NCBI RefSeq assembly: GCF_000805335.1
Contig: NZ_KN708638.1
Coordinates: 866,352-930,351 of the forward strand
DNA from: Streptomyces sp. CT34
GTDB lineage: Bacteria > Actinomycetota > Actinomycetes > Streptomycetales > Streptomycetaceae
Direction: 5' to 3'
Length of the DNA stretch: 64,000 nucleotides
Below the pieces are notes generated by a model that had not been told where the DNA came from, ran no database searches, and worked only from the letters and a program-made list of their open reading frames with translations. A program made the position numbers and the translations under genes. Every line of letters begins with the position of its first letter. Position 1 is the first letter of the stretch. Below are positions 1 to 7,930 of the stretch, piece after piece.

Positions 1-993
1 GAGCCGCTTCTCCAGCACCGCGTCGATCAGCTCGAACTTGGGCCGCAGCAGTTCGGCGTGGCGCGCCATGTGGGCCCGTACGGCCGCGGCGTCGGGCAGG
101 AAGCGGGCGTGCCGCAGCTGGTTGATCTTGTCCGGGCCGATCGTCCGCTTCGAGAAGTGGTCGAGCAGCCAGGAGACGTTGGCGGGCGAGGATCCGAAGA
201 AGGCCACCCCGCTGCCGGCCATGGTGATCTTCGAGGTCGAGCCGAAGACGAACACCCGGTCGGGGTGGCCCAGTTCCGCGCTCAGGCTCAGGATGTCGGC
301 GAGGGGTTCGTCCGCGCCGACGTGGTGCACCGCGTACGCGTTGTCCCAGAAGATCCGGAAGTCCGGGGCGGCCGTCTCCATGGCGGCCAGCCGCCGTACC
401 GTCTCGGGCGGGGAGCAGACCCCGGTCGGGGTGCTGTACTTCGGAACGCACCAGATGCCCTTGACCCGTTCGTCGGCGACGAGCCGTTCCACCTCGTCCA
501 GGTCCGGGCCGTCCGCGGTCATCGGCACCGGGATCATGTCGATGCCGAGCTTCTCGCACAGCGCGAAGTGCCGGTCGTAGCCGGGAACCGGGCAGAGCAT
601 CGCCGTCCGCCCCTCGCGCGGCCAGGGCGCCGGAGCACCGGGCAGGCCGAACAGGACCGCGTCCACCACGCATTCGTACATCAACTCCAGACTGGAGTTG
701 CCGAACGCGACCAGCTGGTCCACCGGCACCTGCAACGGCTCGGAGAACGCCGCCCGCAGTTCGGGCAGCCCCTGGAGTCCGCCGTAGTTGCGGGCGTCGG
801 TACCGTCCTGCGCGGTGTGGTCAACGGGACCCGGCAGGCCCAACAGCGGTCGCGACAGCTCCAGTTGCTCAGCGGAGGGCTTGCCGCGGGTCAGGTTCAG
901 GCGCAGACCCCGGCTCTTGAGGCGGCCGTGCTCGTCGCGGAGCGCCGCGAGTCGTGCGGACAGTTCGGGATGCGCAAGTGTCGTCAGATCCAT
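1..993 (-). CDS. Type Ic-like aspartate aminotransferase (PLP), C-terminus beyond window
   Basis: This is a fold-type I PLP aminotransferase of the PF12897 (Asp_aminotransf) group, expected to move amino groups between aspartate-like donors and 2-oxo acids in the cytosol. The N-terminus carries the family signature LNLTRGKPSAEQLELS (about residues 32-47). The segment FGSTSKITMAGSG, about two thirds along the visible part, holds the Schiff-base lysine. The frame is open through base 1, so 331 codons are visible and the C-terminus is missing. ATG at 993 is preferred over the in-frame ATG at 1002 because GAGG lies about nine bases before it. It is divergent from the hydrolase at 1179. Family membership is clear; the substrate is inferred. 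Confidence 0.88.
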   Translation of the reverse strand, partial: MDLTTLAHPELSARLAALRDEHGRLKSRGLRLNLTRGKPSAEQLELSRPLLGLPGPVDHTAQDGTDARNYGGLQGLPELRAAFSEPLQVPVDQLVAFGNSSLELMYECVVDAVLFGLPGAPAPWPREGRTAMLCPVPGYDRHFALCEKLGIDMIPVPMTADGPDLDEVERLVADERVKGIWCVPKYSTPTGVCSPPETVRRLAAMETAAPDFRIFWDNAYAVHHVGADEPLADILSLSAELGHPDRVFVFGSTSKITMAGSGVAFFGSSPANVSWLLDHFSKRTIGPDKINQLRHARFLPDAAAVRAHMARHAELLRPKFELIDAVLEKRL

Positions 994-1178
994 GCCCGCC
1001 ATCCTCGTTCAGGCCCGCGATCGGCGCGCCAGGATTACTGCGCGCGGCAACAGGGGGCTGACCGGACCGGATACCGATATGGATGCCGGGCCGGATGCCG
1101 GTGGGGGAGTTACGGGTACGGGGAACGCTGGTCGCGCACCGCGGATAATCCGGGTGTCACGGGGCGCCGCCCAATGCC

Positions 1179-2066
1179 ATGATGTTGATCATGAACGGTT
1201 ACGTTGCCGATCCCGCCCGACTCGGTGAGACCCGGCTGTCCGACGGCCGCTTGCTCGGGTGGGCGGAGTGGGGACCGGAGGACGGCGTGCCGGTACTGCT
1301 GTGCCCGGGCGCGGCGACGAGCCGGTGGCTGGGCTTCGGCGCCGGCGTCGTCGAGAGGCAAGGAGTACGCCTCATCTCCGTGGACCGCCCGGGACTCGGG
1401 GCCTCCACGCCACACCCGGGGCGGACCTTCGCCGATTTCGCCGGTGACATCCGCCAACTCCTCGCGCCGCGCGGACCGGGACGCGTTCCGGTGGTCGGCA
1501 ACTCGCAGGGGGCGCCGTTCGCACTGGCCTGCGCCGCGGCGGGGATCGCGTCCGCGCTGGCCGTCGTCTCCGGCGCGGACGAGATCGCCGCCCCCGAGTT
1601 CGCCACCGTGCTGCCGGCGGAGCTGCGCGACCTGGTCGAGCGGACGGCGGCCGACCCCGCGGGCGCCGAGCAGTTCTTCGCCGGGTTCACCGCGGAGGCC
1701 ATGTGGAACATGGTCATGGGCCAGAGCCCGGAATGCGACCTGACCGTCTACCGCGAGCCGCGGTTCGCGGACGCCTACCGCCGCGCCCTGGCGGAGGCCT
1801 TCGCCGGTGGAGCGGCGGCCGGTTACGCCCGGGACACGGTGCTGGCCATGGGACGCTGGCCGTTCCGCCCGTCCGAGATCACCGTCCCCGTCGACATCTG
1901 GTACGGCGAGCGCGACACCAGCCACTCCCCCGACAACGGCGCGTTCCTGGCCGGCCGCATTCCCGGCGCCGAGCGCCATCTGGTCCCGGACACCGGCGGC
2001 GCCCTGCTGTGGACACACGCCGCTCCCGTCCTAGCCTCGCTGCTCCGGAAGGCCGGGGCTGGGTAA
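1179..2066 (+). CDS. Alpha/beta-fold hydrolase
   Basis: This 295-residue protein is a cytosolic alpha/beta hydrolase. The oxyanion region is LLCPGAATS (about residues 40-48), followed by the strand segment SVDRPGLG. The nucleophile elbow is GNSQGAPFA (Ser near residue 109) rather than the commoner GxSxG with a leading Gly-His or Gly-Phe. A late acid and His are not unambiguous, but the C-terminal WYGERDTSHS segment is where the family usually has its Asp. ATGs at 1179, 1182 and 1191 are all in frame and no strong ribosome binding site distinguishes them. It stands alone, divergent from the aminotransferase. Substrate unknown. Confidence 0.8.
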   Translation: MMLIMNGYVADPARLGETRLSDGRLLGWAEWGPEDGVPVLLCPGAATSRWLGFGAGVVERQGVRLISVDRPGLGASTPHPGRTFADFAGDIRQLLAPRGPGRVPVVGNSQGAPFALACAAAGIASALAVVSGADEIAAPEFATVLPAELRDLVERTAADPAGAEQFFAGFTAEAMWNMVMGQSPECDLTVYREPRFADAYRRALAEAFAGGAAAGYARDTVLAMGRWPFRPSEITVPVDIWYGERDTSHSPDNGAFLAGRIPGAERHLVPDTGGALLWTHAAPVLASLLRKAGAG

Positions 2067-2117
2067 CTCCGAAGGGACGGGGGTGACCGCGTAACTCCCA
2101 AGGGACGGAGTAACCGC
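2063..2117. repeat. Two-copy 27-28-bp direct repeat
   Basis: A unit beginning GTAACTCC and ending ACCGC occurs twice back to back (2063-2090 and 2091-2117) with only a few differences. The first copy contains the TAA stop of the hydrolase gene. It probably arose by local duplication. No function is evident. Confidence 0.6.
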
Positions 2118-2212
2118 CCCGCCCCCACCACCACGTGGCATCCCCACCGTCCCGGAGAGGCGGAGCGCATCCGCCACTTCGGCTGACCACTACCGGTCGA
2201 GTGCACGCGCCC

Positions 2213-2246
2213 GCAGTCCCCCGCAGTCCAGTCCCCCGCAGTCCCC
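2213..2246. repeat. Short GCAGTCCCC repeats
   Basis: GCAGTCCCC-type units recur at 2213, 2223 (with an inserted CAGTC) and 2238, in the untranslated region ahead of the DUF4334 gene. The rest of 2118-2364 holds no gene that I can support. Confidence 0.5.
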
Positions 2247-2364
2247 GACCGGCCCCATCGCGCAGTCCGCCGTACGGGACCCCCCGGTGAACGCTAACGT
2301 CAGGCCACCGAACACCAGCGAGCACGAACAAGAGCGAGCACACACCGAAGGAGAGGGCAGCCCC

Positions 2365-2832
2365 ATGGACGCCGAGCAGGCCCGTGCCCGTATCGCCGCC
2401 ATCCGCGCAGCCGGCGGGAAGGTGAGCGCCGAGGAGCTGGACGGCCTGTGGGCCGCCCTTGAGCCGGTGCGGCCCGAGGACATCCTCGGGCCCTGGAAGG
2501 GCAGCGCATTCGTCACCGGGCACCGTGTCGAGGGCCTGCTGGAGGCGGCCAACTGGCATGGCAAGAACTTCCGTTCCACCTCCGACGTGCAGCCGCTGAT
2601 CTGCCGCGGCCCGGACGGGAAACTGTTCTCCAACGTCGAAGCGGGCAACGGCGAGGCCAGTTTGTGGATGGTCGAATTCCGCGGGGAGTCCACCGCCTCG
2701 ATGGTCTACGACGGCCAGCCCGTCATCGACCACTTCAAGCGCATCGACGACGCCACCCTCCTGGGCGTCATGAACGGCAAGGACGTCCTCGACGACGGCC
2801 GGTACTTCTACTTCCTCCTCGACCGGGACTGA
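2365..2832 (+). CDS. DUF4334 (GXWXG) domain protein
   Basis: This 155-residue protein matches the GXWXG/DUF4334 family. It has the LGPWKGSAF motif near residue 40 (the GxWxG signature), RSTSDVQPLIC, and the C-terminal MVYDGQPVIDHF and GRYFYFLLDRD segments. The biochemical role of the family is not established; members often sit beside zinc-type alcohol dehydrogenases, and here a dehydrogenase remnant follows directly. An upstream in-frame GTG at 2287 exists, but ATG 2365 is preceded by AAGGAGAG at good spacing and gives the normal family length. No signal peptide. Confidence 0.85.
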   Translation: MDAEQARARIAAIRAAGGKVSAEELDGLWAALEPVRPEDILGPWKGSAFVTGHRVEGLLEAANWHGKNFRSTSDVQPLICRGPDGKLFSNVEAGNGEASLWMVEFRGESTASMVYDGQPVIDHFKRIDDATLLGVMNGKDVLDDGRYFYFLLDRD

Positions 2833-2879
2833 CTGCCCCGGACGCCGCACCGCGGCAACCGCGCCCCGGACAGGCCGAG

Positions 2880-3176
2880 GTGATCTCCCAAGCCATCACC
2901 GCGCTGCGCCGGCAGGGCACCCTGGCCCTGGTCGGCATCGGCGGCCAGGCCACGTTCGACATCATGACCGTGATGACCAAGGGCCTCCGGATCCGCGGAG
3001 TGATCGAAGGCGACGCCCGGCCCGCCGAGTTCATCCCGCACCTCATCGCGCTCCACCGCGAGGGCAGGCTCCCCCTCCACGACATCATCACCGAGTTCCC
3101 GTTCGCCGAGATCGAGCGCGCCGCACAGGCCGCCTCCGCGGGCCGGGTCATCAAGCCCGTGCTCCGCTTCGGCTGA
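2880..3176 (+). pseudogene. Remnant of zinc-type alcohol dehydrogenase (C-terminal end only)
   Basis: About 98 codons resemble the last quarter of MDR-family (aryl-)alcohol dehydrogenases: GTLALVGIGG is the end of the NAD-binding domain, followed by IRGVIEGDARP and FAEIERAAQAASAGRVIKPVLRF, a typical C-terminus. The catalytic zinc-binding N-terminal domain and the start of the Rossmann fold are absent. The upstream sequence is the DUF4334 gene in a different frame, so about 250 residues have been deleted. GTG 2880 is in frame, but there is no reason to think the fragment is functional. Confidence 0.8.
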
Positions 3177-3390
3177 GCGCGCGCGGCGCGACCGGCACCC
3201 GGTTGCCCGCGGCAGGCTCGCCCGCCAGAGTTCCAACGTGGCGAGGCCGGTTCCGACGGCGGCGTTCGATGCGGTTCCGGCGACGTTCGATGTGACGGCG
3301 AGCGGTCACCGTTGGGTGATGTCGGCGCTGACGATCGCGCCGCCGGGCACCGTGATCACCTCCCCGGCCCCGGACCACCGCCCGCGTCTC

Positions 3391-3762
3391 CTACAGCCCG
3401 CGGATCGCCTCCTCGATCGTCACCGCCAGGGACGCGAGCGCCGTGAACCCCGGTACGGCCTCAACGAGGCCCTTGGCGAACAGCTTCAGCTTGCCCTTGC
3501 GCGGCGTCTCCGCGGTGACCTCCTCGCGGGCGTCCTCCGCCGCCTCGATCAGGTCGCCGCGGTCGGGGTGATCGGACCGGCCGAGCTCGTCGATCAGCCG
3601 GGAGAGCAGATCGCCGATCTCCTGGGCCGACGGCCGCCGCCCACCATCGCCTTGGGACAGCCCGCTGTTGTGCACCTCGGCCCGCGCGTTCCGGCCGCTC
3701 GCCACGGCGTTGCCGACGACGTTCGAGCCGCCGGTCGCGATGATCCCGTCGTTCCTCCGCAT
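3391..3762 (-). CDS. Small protein with N-terminal GIIAT motif and hydrophobic C-terminus
   Basis: This 123-residue protein has an N-terminal glycine/asparagine-rich stretch (NDGIIATGGSNVVGN, then VASGRNARAEV), a helical acidic-basic middle (about 45-90) and a hydrophobic C-terminus (VEAVPGFTALASLAVTIEEAI). The N-terminal stretch closely parallels the C-terminus of the gene directly upstream (NNGIIATQGAKV, then VATGEKSRV). The two lie 25 bp apart on the same strand and are probably cotranscribed. The layout resembles small Streptomyces proteins of the DUF5955 type, a comparison from memory. Function unknown. Confidence 0.7.
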   Translation of the reverse strand: MRRNDGIIATGGSNVVGNAVASGRNARAEVHNSGLSQGDGGRRPSAQEIGDLLSRLIDELGRSDHPDRGDLIEAAEDAREEVTAETPRKGKLKLFAKGLVEAVPGFTALASLAVTIEEAIRGL

Positions 3763-3787
3763 CGCGTTTCCTCATCCTCTTCCGTTG

Positions 3788-5509
3788 TCAGTCCAGCCTC
3801 ACCAGGGGGATCTTGTTGAGAATGTTCATCGAGACCCGGGACTTCTCACCGGTCGCGACCGAGCTGGATTCCACCTTCGCGCCCTGGGTCGCGATGATGC
3901 CGTTGTTGACGATGATTTCCTGACGCTGCACCAGTTCACTCACGTCGATGCCCCGCACCTCGGCGAATTCCACGAGGGCGTCCAGGACCCGCTTTTCGAC
4001 GGTCTTGAGAACCATGCCGCAGTCGGCCTTCTGGAAATAGCGGTGGTGCCTGCTGTCCGCTGCCTTCTGCCGCACGCTCTGCCGCGCCCCGTAGTCGAAG
4101 TGCCGGAGCTGGGTGATGCGCCGGTACTGCCGGCGCATCCGCCAGTACATCCAGTGGTCCGGGGACAATCCGGCGACCGCGCGCACCGGCGAGGCGAACA
4201 GCACGAACAGGGTGCTGACCAGCGTCTGTGCGAGCAGTTCGAGGACATCACGCACCGACGGACGGGGCATGAGGGTGTCAATGACCCGGTACCGGTCGAG
4301 CAGCGGGCACAGCACCGTTTGCACGGCCTCCACAGAGAGATTGGAGTCCGAGCGGAAGAAACGCAGGAAGAGCGAGGTGACCAACTCGCCGCCCCAACCG
4401 GTGGAATGCACCACCAGATAGGGGCGGGCCCCCTCCTCGGGTGCCCGCTTCAGTTCGTCCATCCGGTATTGCGGGATCGAGGCGACGGGCCGGCCGAGCG
4501 GATCCGGCAGGAAGCGCCTGTCGCCCAGGAGAGTCGCACCGTCCACGAACAGCCGCTCCTCGATTTCCAGGCAGGGCAGGGACAACGCACCGACGCGCTG
4601 GGCGATATGAGCGTAGAGATCCGTCACGTCGAAGTCCCGCGCCGTCACCCCCGCCCCGCTCGATGTGGTGACGTCGAAGGTCAGGGACCACGATTCGAGT
4701 TGGTTCCCGTATCCGATGAACGGTGAATAGCCGCTGTACGCCGTGACGTTCCCCCGGGCGTAATCCCCGATCTGGCGCAGACCGGCGGCGATCTCGGGAG
4801 TGAACGGTGGGGGCGCCGCCGCGGGGTCGAAACGACCCGGGCGGAGGCTCTGGAGATGGCGCCCGTATTTCGTCGAGACTTCGAACGAAAACACCGTGAC
4901 CCAGGCGAAGAGCAGCGTCAGCAGGGTGGCGTCCGGACTGTCGGCCCAGAAGGTGAACACGACGGCCAGCACCAAGAGGGCGGCGAGCAGCAGATCACGG
5001 CTGTGGCGGCGGGCGTTGGCCCGGTAGGCGTGCCGGAGCACGACGGGCACGTCGCATGCCGGGGCCATCGCCACCCCCAGATGCGGTTCGGCCGCGATCT
5101 CCTTGATGAGCGACCTGGCGTACTCGCGATGAAGATAGGCCGCGGCGCACAGATACCGGGTCAGGTCCCGACCGCCGCCCCAGCGCGGCGCGTTGGCGGC
5201 ACGGCCGCTCGTGGCGGGCGCGAACGTGGACCCGGTGGACGGCACCGCGGCGGAACCACCGCCCGCCGCGGGCGCGAAGGTCGATCCCGCCCCCGACGCG
5301 GCAGCGGAACGGCTACCGGTGGCGGGCGCGAAGGTGGACCCCTTGGACAGGTTCGGCACAGGCGGTGACGCACCGGCCGACGGCGCCGTCGCCGCAGAGC
5401 TCCCGCCGGTCACCAGGGCCCCACCGCACTTGCCGCAGAACGTGGCGCCCGGAACCGATCCCCGGCCGCAGCGAGGGCACGAAGCAGAAGAAGAGGCAGA
5501 AGGCGTCAT
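3788..5509 (-). CDS. Zinc-ribbon membrane protein with repeat linker and C-terminal GIIAT motif
   Basis: The protein has about 573 residues. An N-terminal zinc ribbon (CPRCG, then FCGKCG about 11 residues later, four Cys) is followed by an Ala/Ser/Gly-rich linker with three GSTFAPA repeats, a helical stretch, two adjacent membrane segments (about residues 165-205, LLLAALLVLAVVFTFWA and LLTLLFAWVTVFSF), a large soluble region, a second hydrophobic pair (about 440-460) and the C-terminal NNGIIATQGAKV motif. A membrane-anchored scaffold or sensor seems likely. ATG 5509 (MTPSAS) is chosen over ATG 5524, which has no ribosome binding site. It is divergent from the TetR gene and upstream of its motif-sharing partner at 3762. 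No enzymatic motif is recognised. Confidence 0.65.
   Translation of the reverse strand: MTPSASSSASCPRCGRGSVPGATFCGKCGGALVTGGSSAATAPSAGASPPVPNLSKGSTFAPATGSRSAAASGAGSTFAPAAGGGSAAVPSTGSTFAPATSGRAANAPRWGGGRDLTRYLCAAAYLHREYARSLIKEIAAEPHLGVAMAPACDVPVVLRHAYRANARRHSRDLLLAALLVLAVVFTFWADSPDATLLTLLFAWVTVFSFEVSTKYGRHLQSLRPGRFDPAAAPPPFTPEIAAGLRQIGDYARGNVTAYSGYSPFIGYGNQLESWSLTFDVTTSSGAGVTARDFDVTDLYAHIAQRVGALSLPCLEIEERLFVDGATLLGDRRFLPDPLGRPVASIPQYRMDELKRAPEEGARPYLVVHSTGWGGELVTSLFLRFFRSDSNLSVEAVQTVLCPLLDRYRVIDTLMPRPSVRDVLELLAQTLVSTLFVLFASPVRAVAGLSPDHWMYWRMRRQYRRITQLRHFDYGARQSVRQKAADSRHHRYFQKADCGMVLKTVEKRVLDALVEFAEVRGIDVSELVQRQEIIVNNGIIATQGAKVESSSVATGEKSRVSMNILNKIPLVRLD
5217..5345 (-). repeat. 54-bp period repeat encoding GSTFAPA
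   Basis: Inside the zinc-ribbon gene a GC-rich segment (GGCGCGAA on the plus strand) recurs at 5217, 5271 and 5325, exactly 54 bases (18 codons) apart. Each encodes GSTFAPA plus a variable Ala/Ser-rich spacer. It forms the flexible linker and is a likely site of copy-number variation. Confidence 0.75.
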
Positions 5510-5678
5510 CACTCCCCCGTGCATGAAGACAATCCACGTTTCCCAAGTGCACCACAGGCACTCTGCACAGCACTACCGGTGTGCGCTTTGCGGCTGGACC
5601 GTTACAGATCACCGACACATCACGAGAGTTCCGGCGGAGAACCGAGGGACCGCCACCCATCGAGCCATCCTCCCCTCT

Positions 5679-5696
5679 GTACCTACAGGTATGTAC
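5679..5696. promoter_or_regulatory. Imperfect palindrome, candidate TetR operator
   Basis: The 18 bases starting GTACCTACAGG and ending GTAC match their own reverse complement at 14 positions. They lie 10 bp before the ATG of the TetR-family gene at 5706, in the region shared with the divergent zinc-ribbon gene. Position and symmetry suggest autoregulation; this is inference. Confidence 0.5.
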
Positions 5697-5705
5697 AATC
5701 CCCTC

Positions 5706-6275
5706 ATGGACACCAGGGAACGACTCATCCAGAGCACCCGCGAGCTGCTGTGGGAGCGCGGCTACGTCGGCACCAGCCCCAAGGCGATCCTGGAACGTGC
5801 CGGAGCGGGACAGGGCAGCATGTACCACCACTTCCACGGCAAGCCCGATCTGGCGCTGGCCGCGATCAGCCGGAGCGCGGCGGACCTGCGGGAGCGGGCG
5901 GAGGCCGAGTTCACCGGCTCCGGCACGGTGGTCGAGCGGATCACCGCCTACCTGACGCGGGAGCGGGACGCCCTGAAGGGCTGCCCGGTCGGCCGCCTGA
6001 CCCAGGACCCGGACGTGATGGCGGATCCCGAGCTGCGGAAACCGGTCGAGGAGACCTTCGACTGGCTCACCGACCGCCTGGCCGAGCTGCTCGCCCAGGC
6101 CCGCGCCAACGGCGAACTGACCGCCGGGCTCGACCCCGCGGCCACGGCCACCGCACTGGTCGCCGTGCTCCAGGGCGGTTACGTACTGGCCCGCGCCGCC
6201 GGTTCCGCCGCCGTCTACGCCCGCGCCGTCGACGGCGCCCTCGACCTCCTCACCGGCCACGTCCGCCGACGCTGA
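5706..6275 (+). CDS. TetR/AcrR-family transcriptional regulator
   Basis: This 189-residue protein has a standard TetR N-terminal helix-turn-helix (TRERLIQSTRELLWERGY, then ILERAGAGQGSMYHHFHGK, residues about 3-45) and a helical ligand domain with a conserved Cys in LKGCPVGRL (about residue 98), as in YcdC/NemR-like regulators of quinone or electrophile stress. It probably represses itself and the tautomerase and monooxygenase genes downstream. ATG 5706 follows an imperfect palindrome at 5679. Ligand unknown. Confidence 0.88.
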   Translation: MDTRERLIQSTRELLWERGYVGTSPKAILERAGAGQGSMYHHFHGKPDLALAAISRSAADLRERAEAEFTGSGTVVERITAYLTRERDALKGCPVGRLTQDPDVMADPELRKPVEETFDWLTDRLAELLAQARANGELTAGLDPAATATALVAVLQGGYVLARAAGSAAVYARAVDGALDLLTGHVRRR

Positions 6276-6324
6276 TCCCCGAACGCTGATCCCCGAACAG
6301 TGATCCACAGACGCCGATCCACGG
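6269..6324. repeat. Four degenerate 14-bp tandem units
   Basis: Units of 14 bases (first two ACGCTGATCCCCGA, the others more diverged) run from the last codons of the TetR gene into the gap before the tautomerase gene. The first two are identical. Recent slippage is the simplest explanation. Confidence 0.6.
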
Positions 6325-6355
6325 ACGTCCGTACCACCAGGAGACGGTCACCACC

Positions 6356-6796
6356 ATGCCCCTTGTCCGCATCGACGCACTGCGCGCCGACCGCGACCGG
6401 CTCGCCGCGCTCGGCCGCGCCGTGCACGACGCACTGATCGAAACGATCGGCATCCCGCCCGACGACCACTTCCAGATCCTGGTCAGCCACGACGGTACCA
6501 ACAGCACACTCCACTACGGTAGTTACTTCGGCATCGACCGCGACGACGACATCGTGTACGTCGCGATCACCCTGCGCGCCGGACGCACACCCGCACAGAA
6601 GCAGGCGCTGTACCGCCGGATCGCCGACCTGGCCCACACCTACGCGGGCACCGCGCCACGCAACGTCTTCGTCACCCTGACCGAGAACGCGTCGATCGAC
6701 TGGTCACTCGGCAACGGGGAAGCCCAGTACATCACTTCCGCCGCCGTGGCCGACGGCCCGCCGTCACCGTCCGCCGGCACCGCGGCCCGGGAGTGA
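6356..6796 (+). CDS. Tautomerase family protein
   Basis: This 146-residue protein resembles the Tautomerase_2 (PF14552) group of the 4-oxalocrotonate tautomerase superfamily. Proline directly follows the initiator Met (MPLVRID), as needed for the catalytic N-terminal Pro-1. Segments FQILVSHD, VAITLRAGRT and NVFVTLTENASIDWSLGNGEAQY are typical of the long single-chain members. AGGAGACGG lies upstream of ATG 6356. It follows the TetR gene on the same strand (80 bp) and precedes a monooxygenase remnant, so an electrophile or quinone response unit is plausible. Substrate unknown. Confidence 0.85.
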   Translation: MPLVRIDALRADRDRLAALGRAVHDALIETIGIPPDDHFQILVSHDGTNSTLHYGSYFGIDRDDDIVYVAITLRAGRTPAQKQALYRRIADLAHTYAGTAPRNVFVTLTENASIDWSLGNGEAQYITSAAVADGPPSPSAGTAARE

Positions 6797-6868
6797 CCAC
6801 GGAGGCCCCGATGCCGGGACACGCCCGGGCCAGGTCCCGAGAGCACCGACATCGGCCCGGTTGCCGGC

Positions 6869-7100
6869 GTGCCGTCGCGGATGCGCCCCTTGTGTCCGGC
6901 GGAAGACGGCTCCGTCAGCTGGGAGGCGTACCGGTCACACCAGGACCCCGGCCGCCTCGTCCTGGTCGAGCGCTGGGCCAGCCGCCCCCACTGGGAGGCT
7001 CACGATGCCGGTGACGCCATCCAGAAGATCTACATCCCGGAGATCATGCCGCGCATCGAGCGCGAAGTGCAGCCAAGCATGCGGGTACATGGCAGGCATG
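6869..7100 (+). pseudogene. Remnant of antibiotic biosynthesis monooxygenase (ABM) protein
   Basis: The frame carries SWEAYRSHQDPGRLVLVERW, then WEAH and IYIPEIMPRIEREVQP, matching the second half of small ABM/YgiN-type quinol monooxygenases (about 95 residues when intact). The N-terminal strand and first helix are missing. The frame has no natural stop until 7354, inside the next gene. It was probably the third gene of the TetR-tautomerase group and is now decayed. Confidence 0.65.
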
Positions 7101-7308
7101 AAGCGGTAACTGGGTGGACCCGTCACGTTGTTCGACCCCGGCTGTTTCACGGAACCGCGGCCAGAGCCTTGAAAACGGCGGCCCCTGCTTGCCCCCTAGA
7201 CCGGCCTCGGGTAGCAAGCGACGGGATTCACCAGCCCTCTGCCCCGTCGGCGGTCTACCGTACGGATACGCCGCGCTACCCACCGCGGTCACTTGAGGAG
7301 GAAATCCT

Positions 7309-7845
7309 GTGTCATCGGCCTGTGACCCCCAGCACGCTCCCGCCGGCGATGTGAGCACAGCGCTCATGCTGATCGACTCCCGGCTCAAAGCCATCTACGA
7401 CGGCAGGACCAACACCGACCCCGAACAGCAGGCGCTGATCGACCAGTTCGCCGCCTCCCTGGGCCCCAGGGGAGCCGACGACGTGCTGGACGGCACGTGC
7501 ACGCTCATCTTCATGTTCATGCAGTGGCTGCGGATGGCCTACGAAGACCACGACGAGGACGTCATCGCGTGCGTGGTGCCCAACTTCGTGGCCACGATGC
7601 GCATGATGCCCAAGAGCGTCCGCCCCGAGGCCATTCCCACCATGGTCGGTTTGGTCGTCGCCGCGGGCACCGGCCTGAGCCCCAGCCTGTGGCGCAAACA
7701 GTACGGATACTGGACCAAGGACGAGATGACTCCCTTGGAAGCCACCGCCTCCCTGCTCGCGGAGCACATCAACCGCCTCACCGACGACCCCGACTTCGCT
7801 ACCCGCATGATCACCGAGGCTCTGTACGAGGCGGACGAAGGCTGA
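7309..7845 (+). CDS. Conserved-looking hypothetical protein
   Basis: This 178-residue, largely helical acidic protein is not one I recognise. GTG 7309 follows GAGGAGG at good spacing. Features seen are FMFMQWLRMAYEDHDED (about 65-80), a Met-rich segment FVATMRMMPKS, a weakly hydrophobic IPTMVGLVVAAG stretch and an acidic C-terminus. There is no signal peptide or clear membrane helix and no catalytic motif. Third-position base use is normal for the region. It converges with the Pr6Pr gene. Confidence 0.7.
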   Translation: MSSACDPQHAPAGDVSTALMLIDSRLKAIYDGRTNTDPEQQALIDQFAASLGPRGADDVLDGTCTLIFMFMQWLRMAYEDHDEDVIACVVPNFVATMRMMPKSVRPEAIPTMVGLVVAAGTGLSPSLWRKQYGYWTKDEMTPLEATASLLAEHINRLTDDPDFATRMITEALYEADEG

Positions 7846-7930
7846 CGTGCCGCATCCTCGGCGCGAGCCCCGACGTCTGACTCCTCGGGCTCCCTCGCCC
7901 ATGGCATGCGTGTTGCCCACGCGCTTGACA

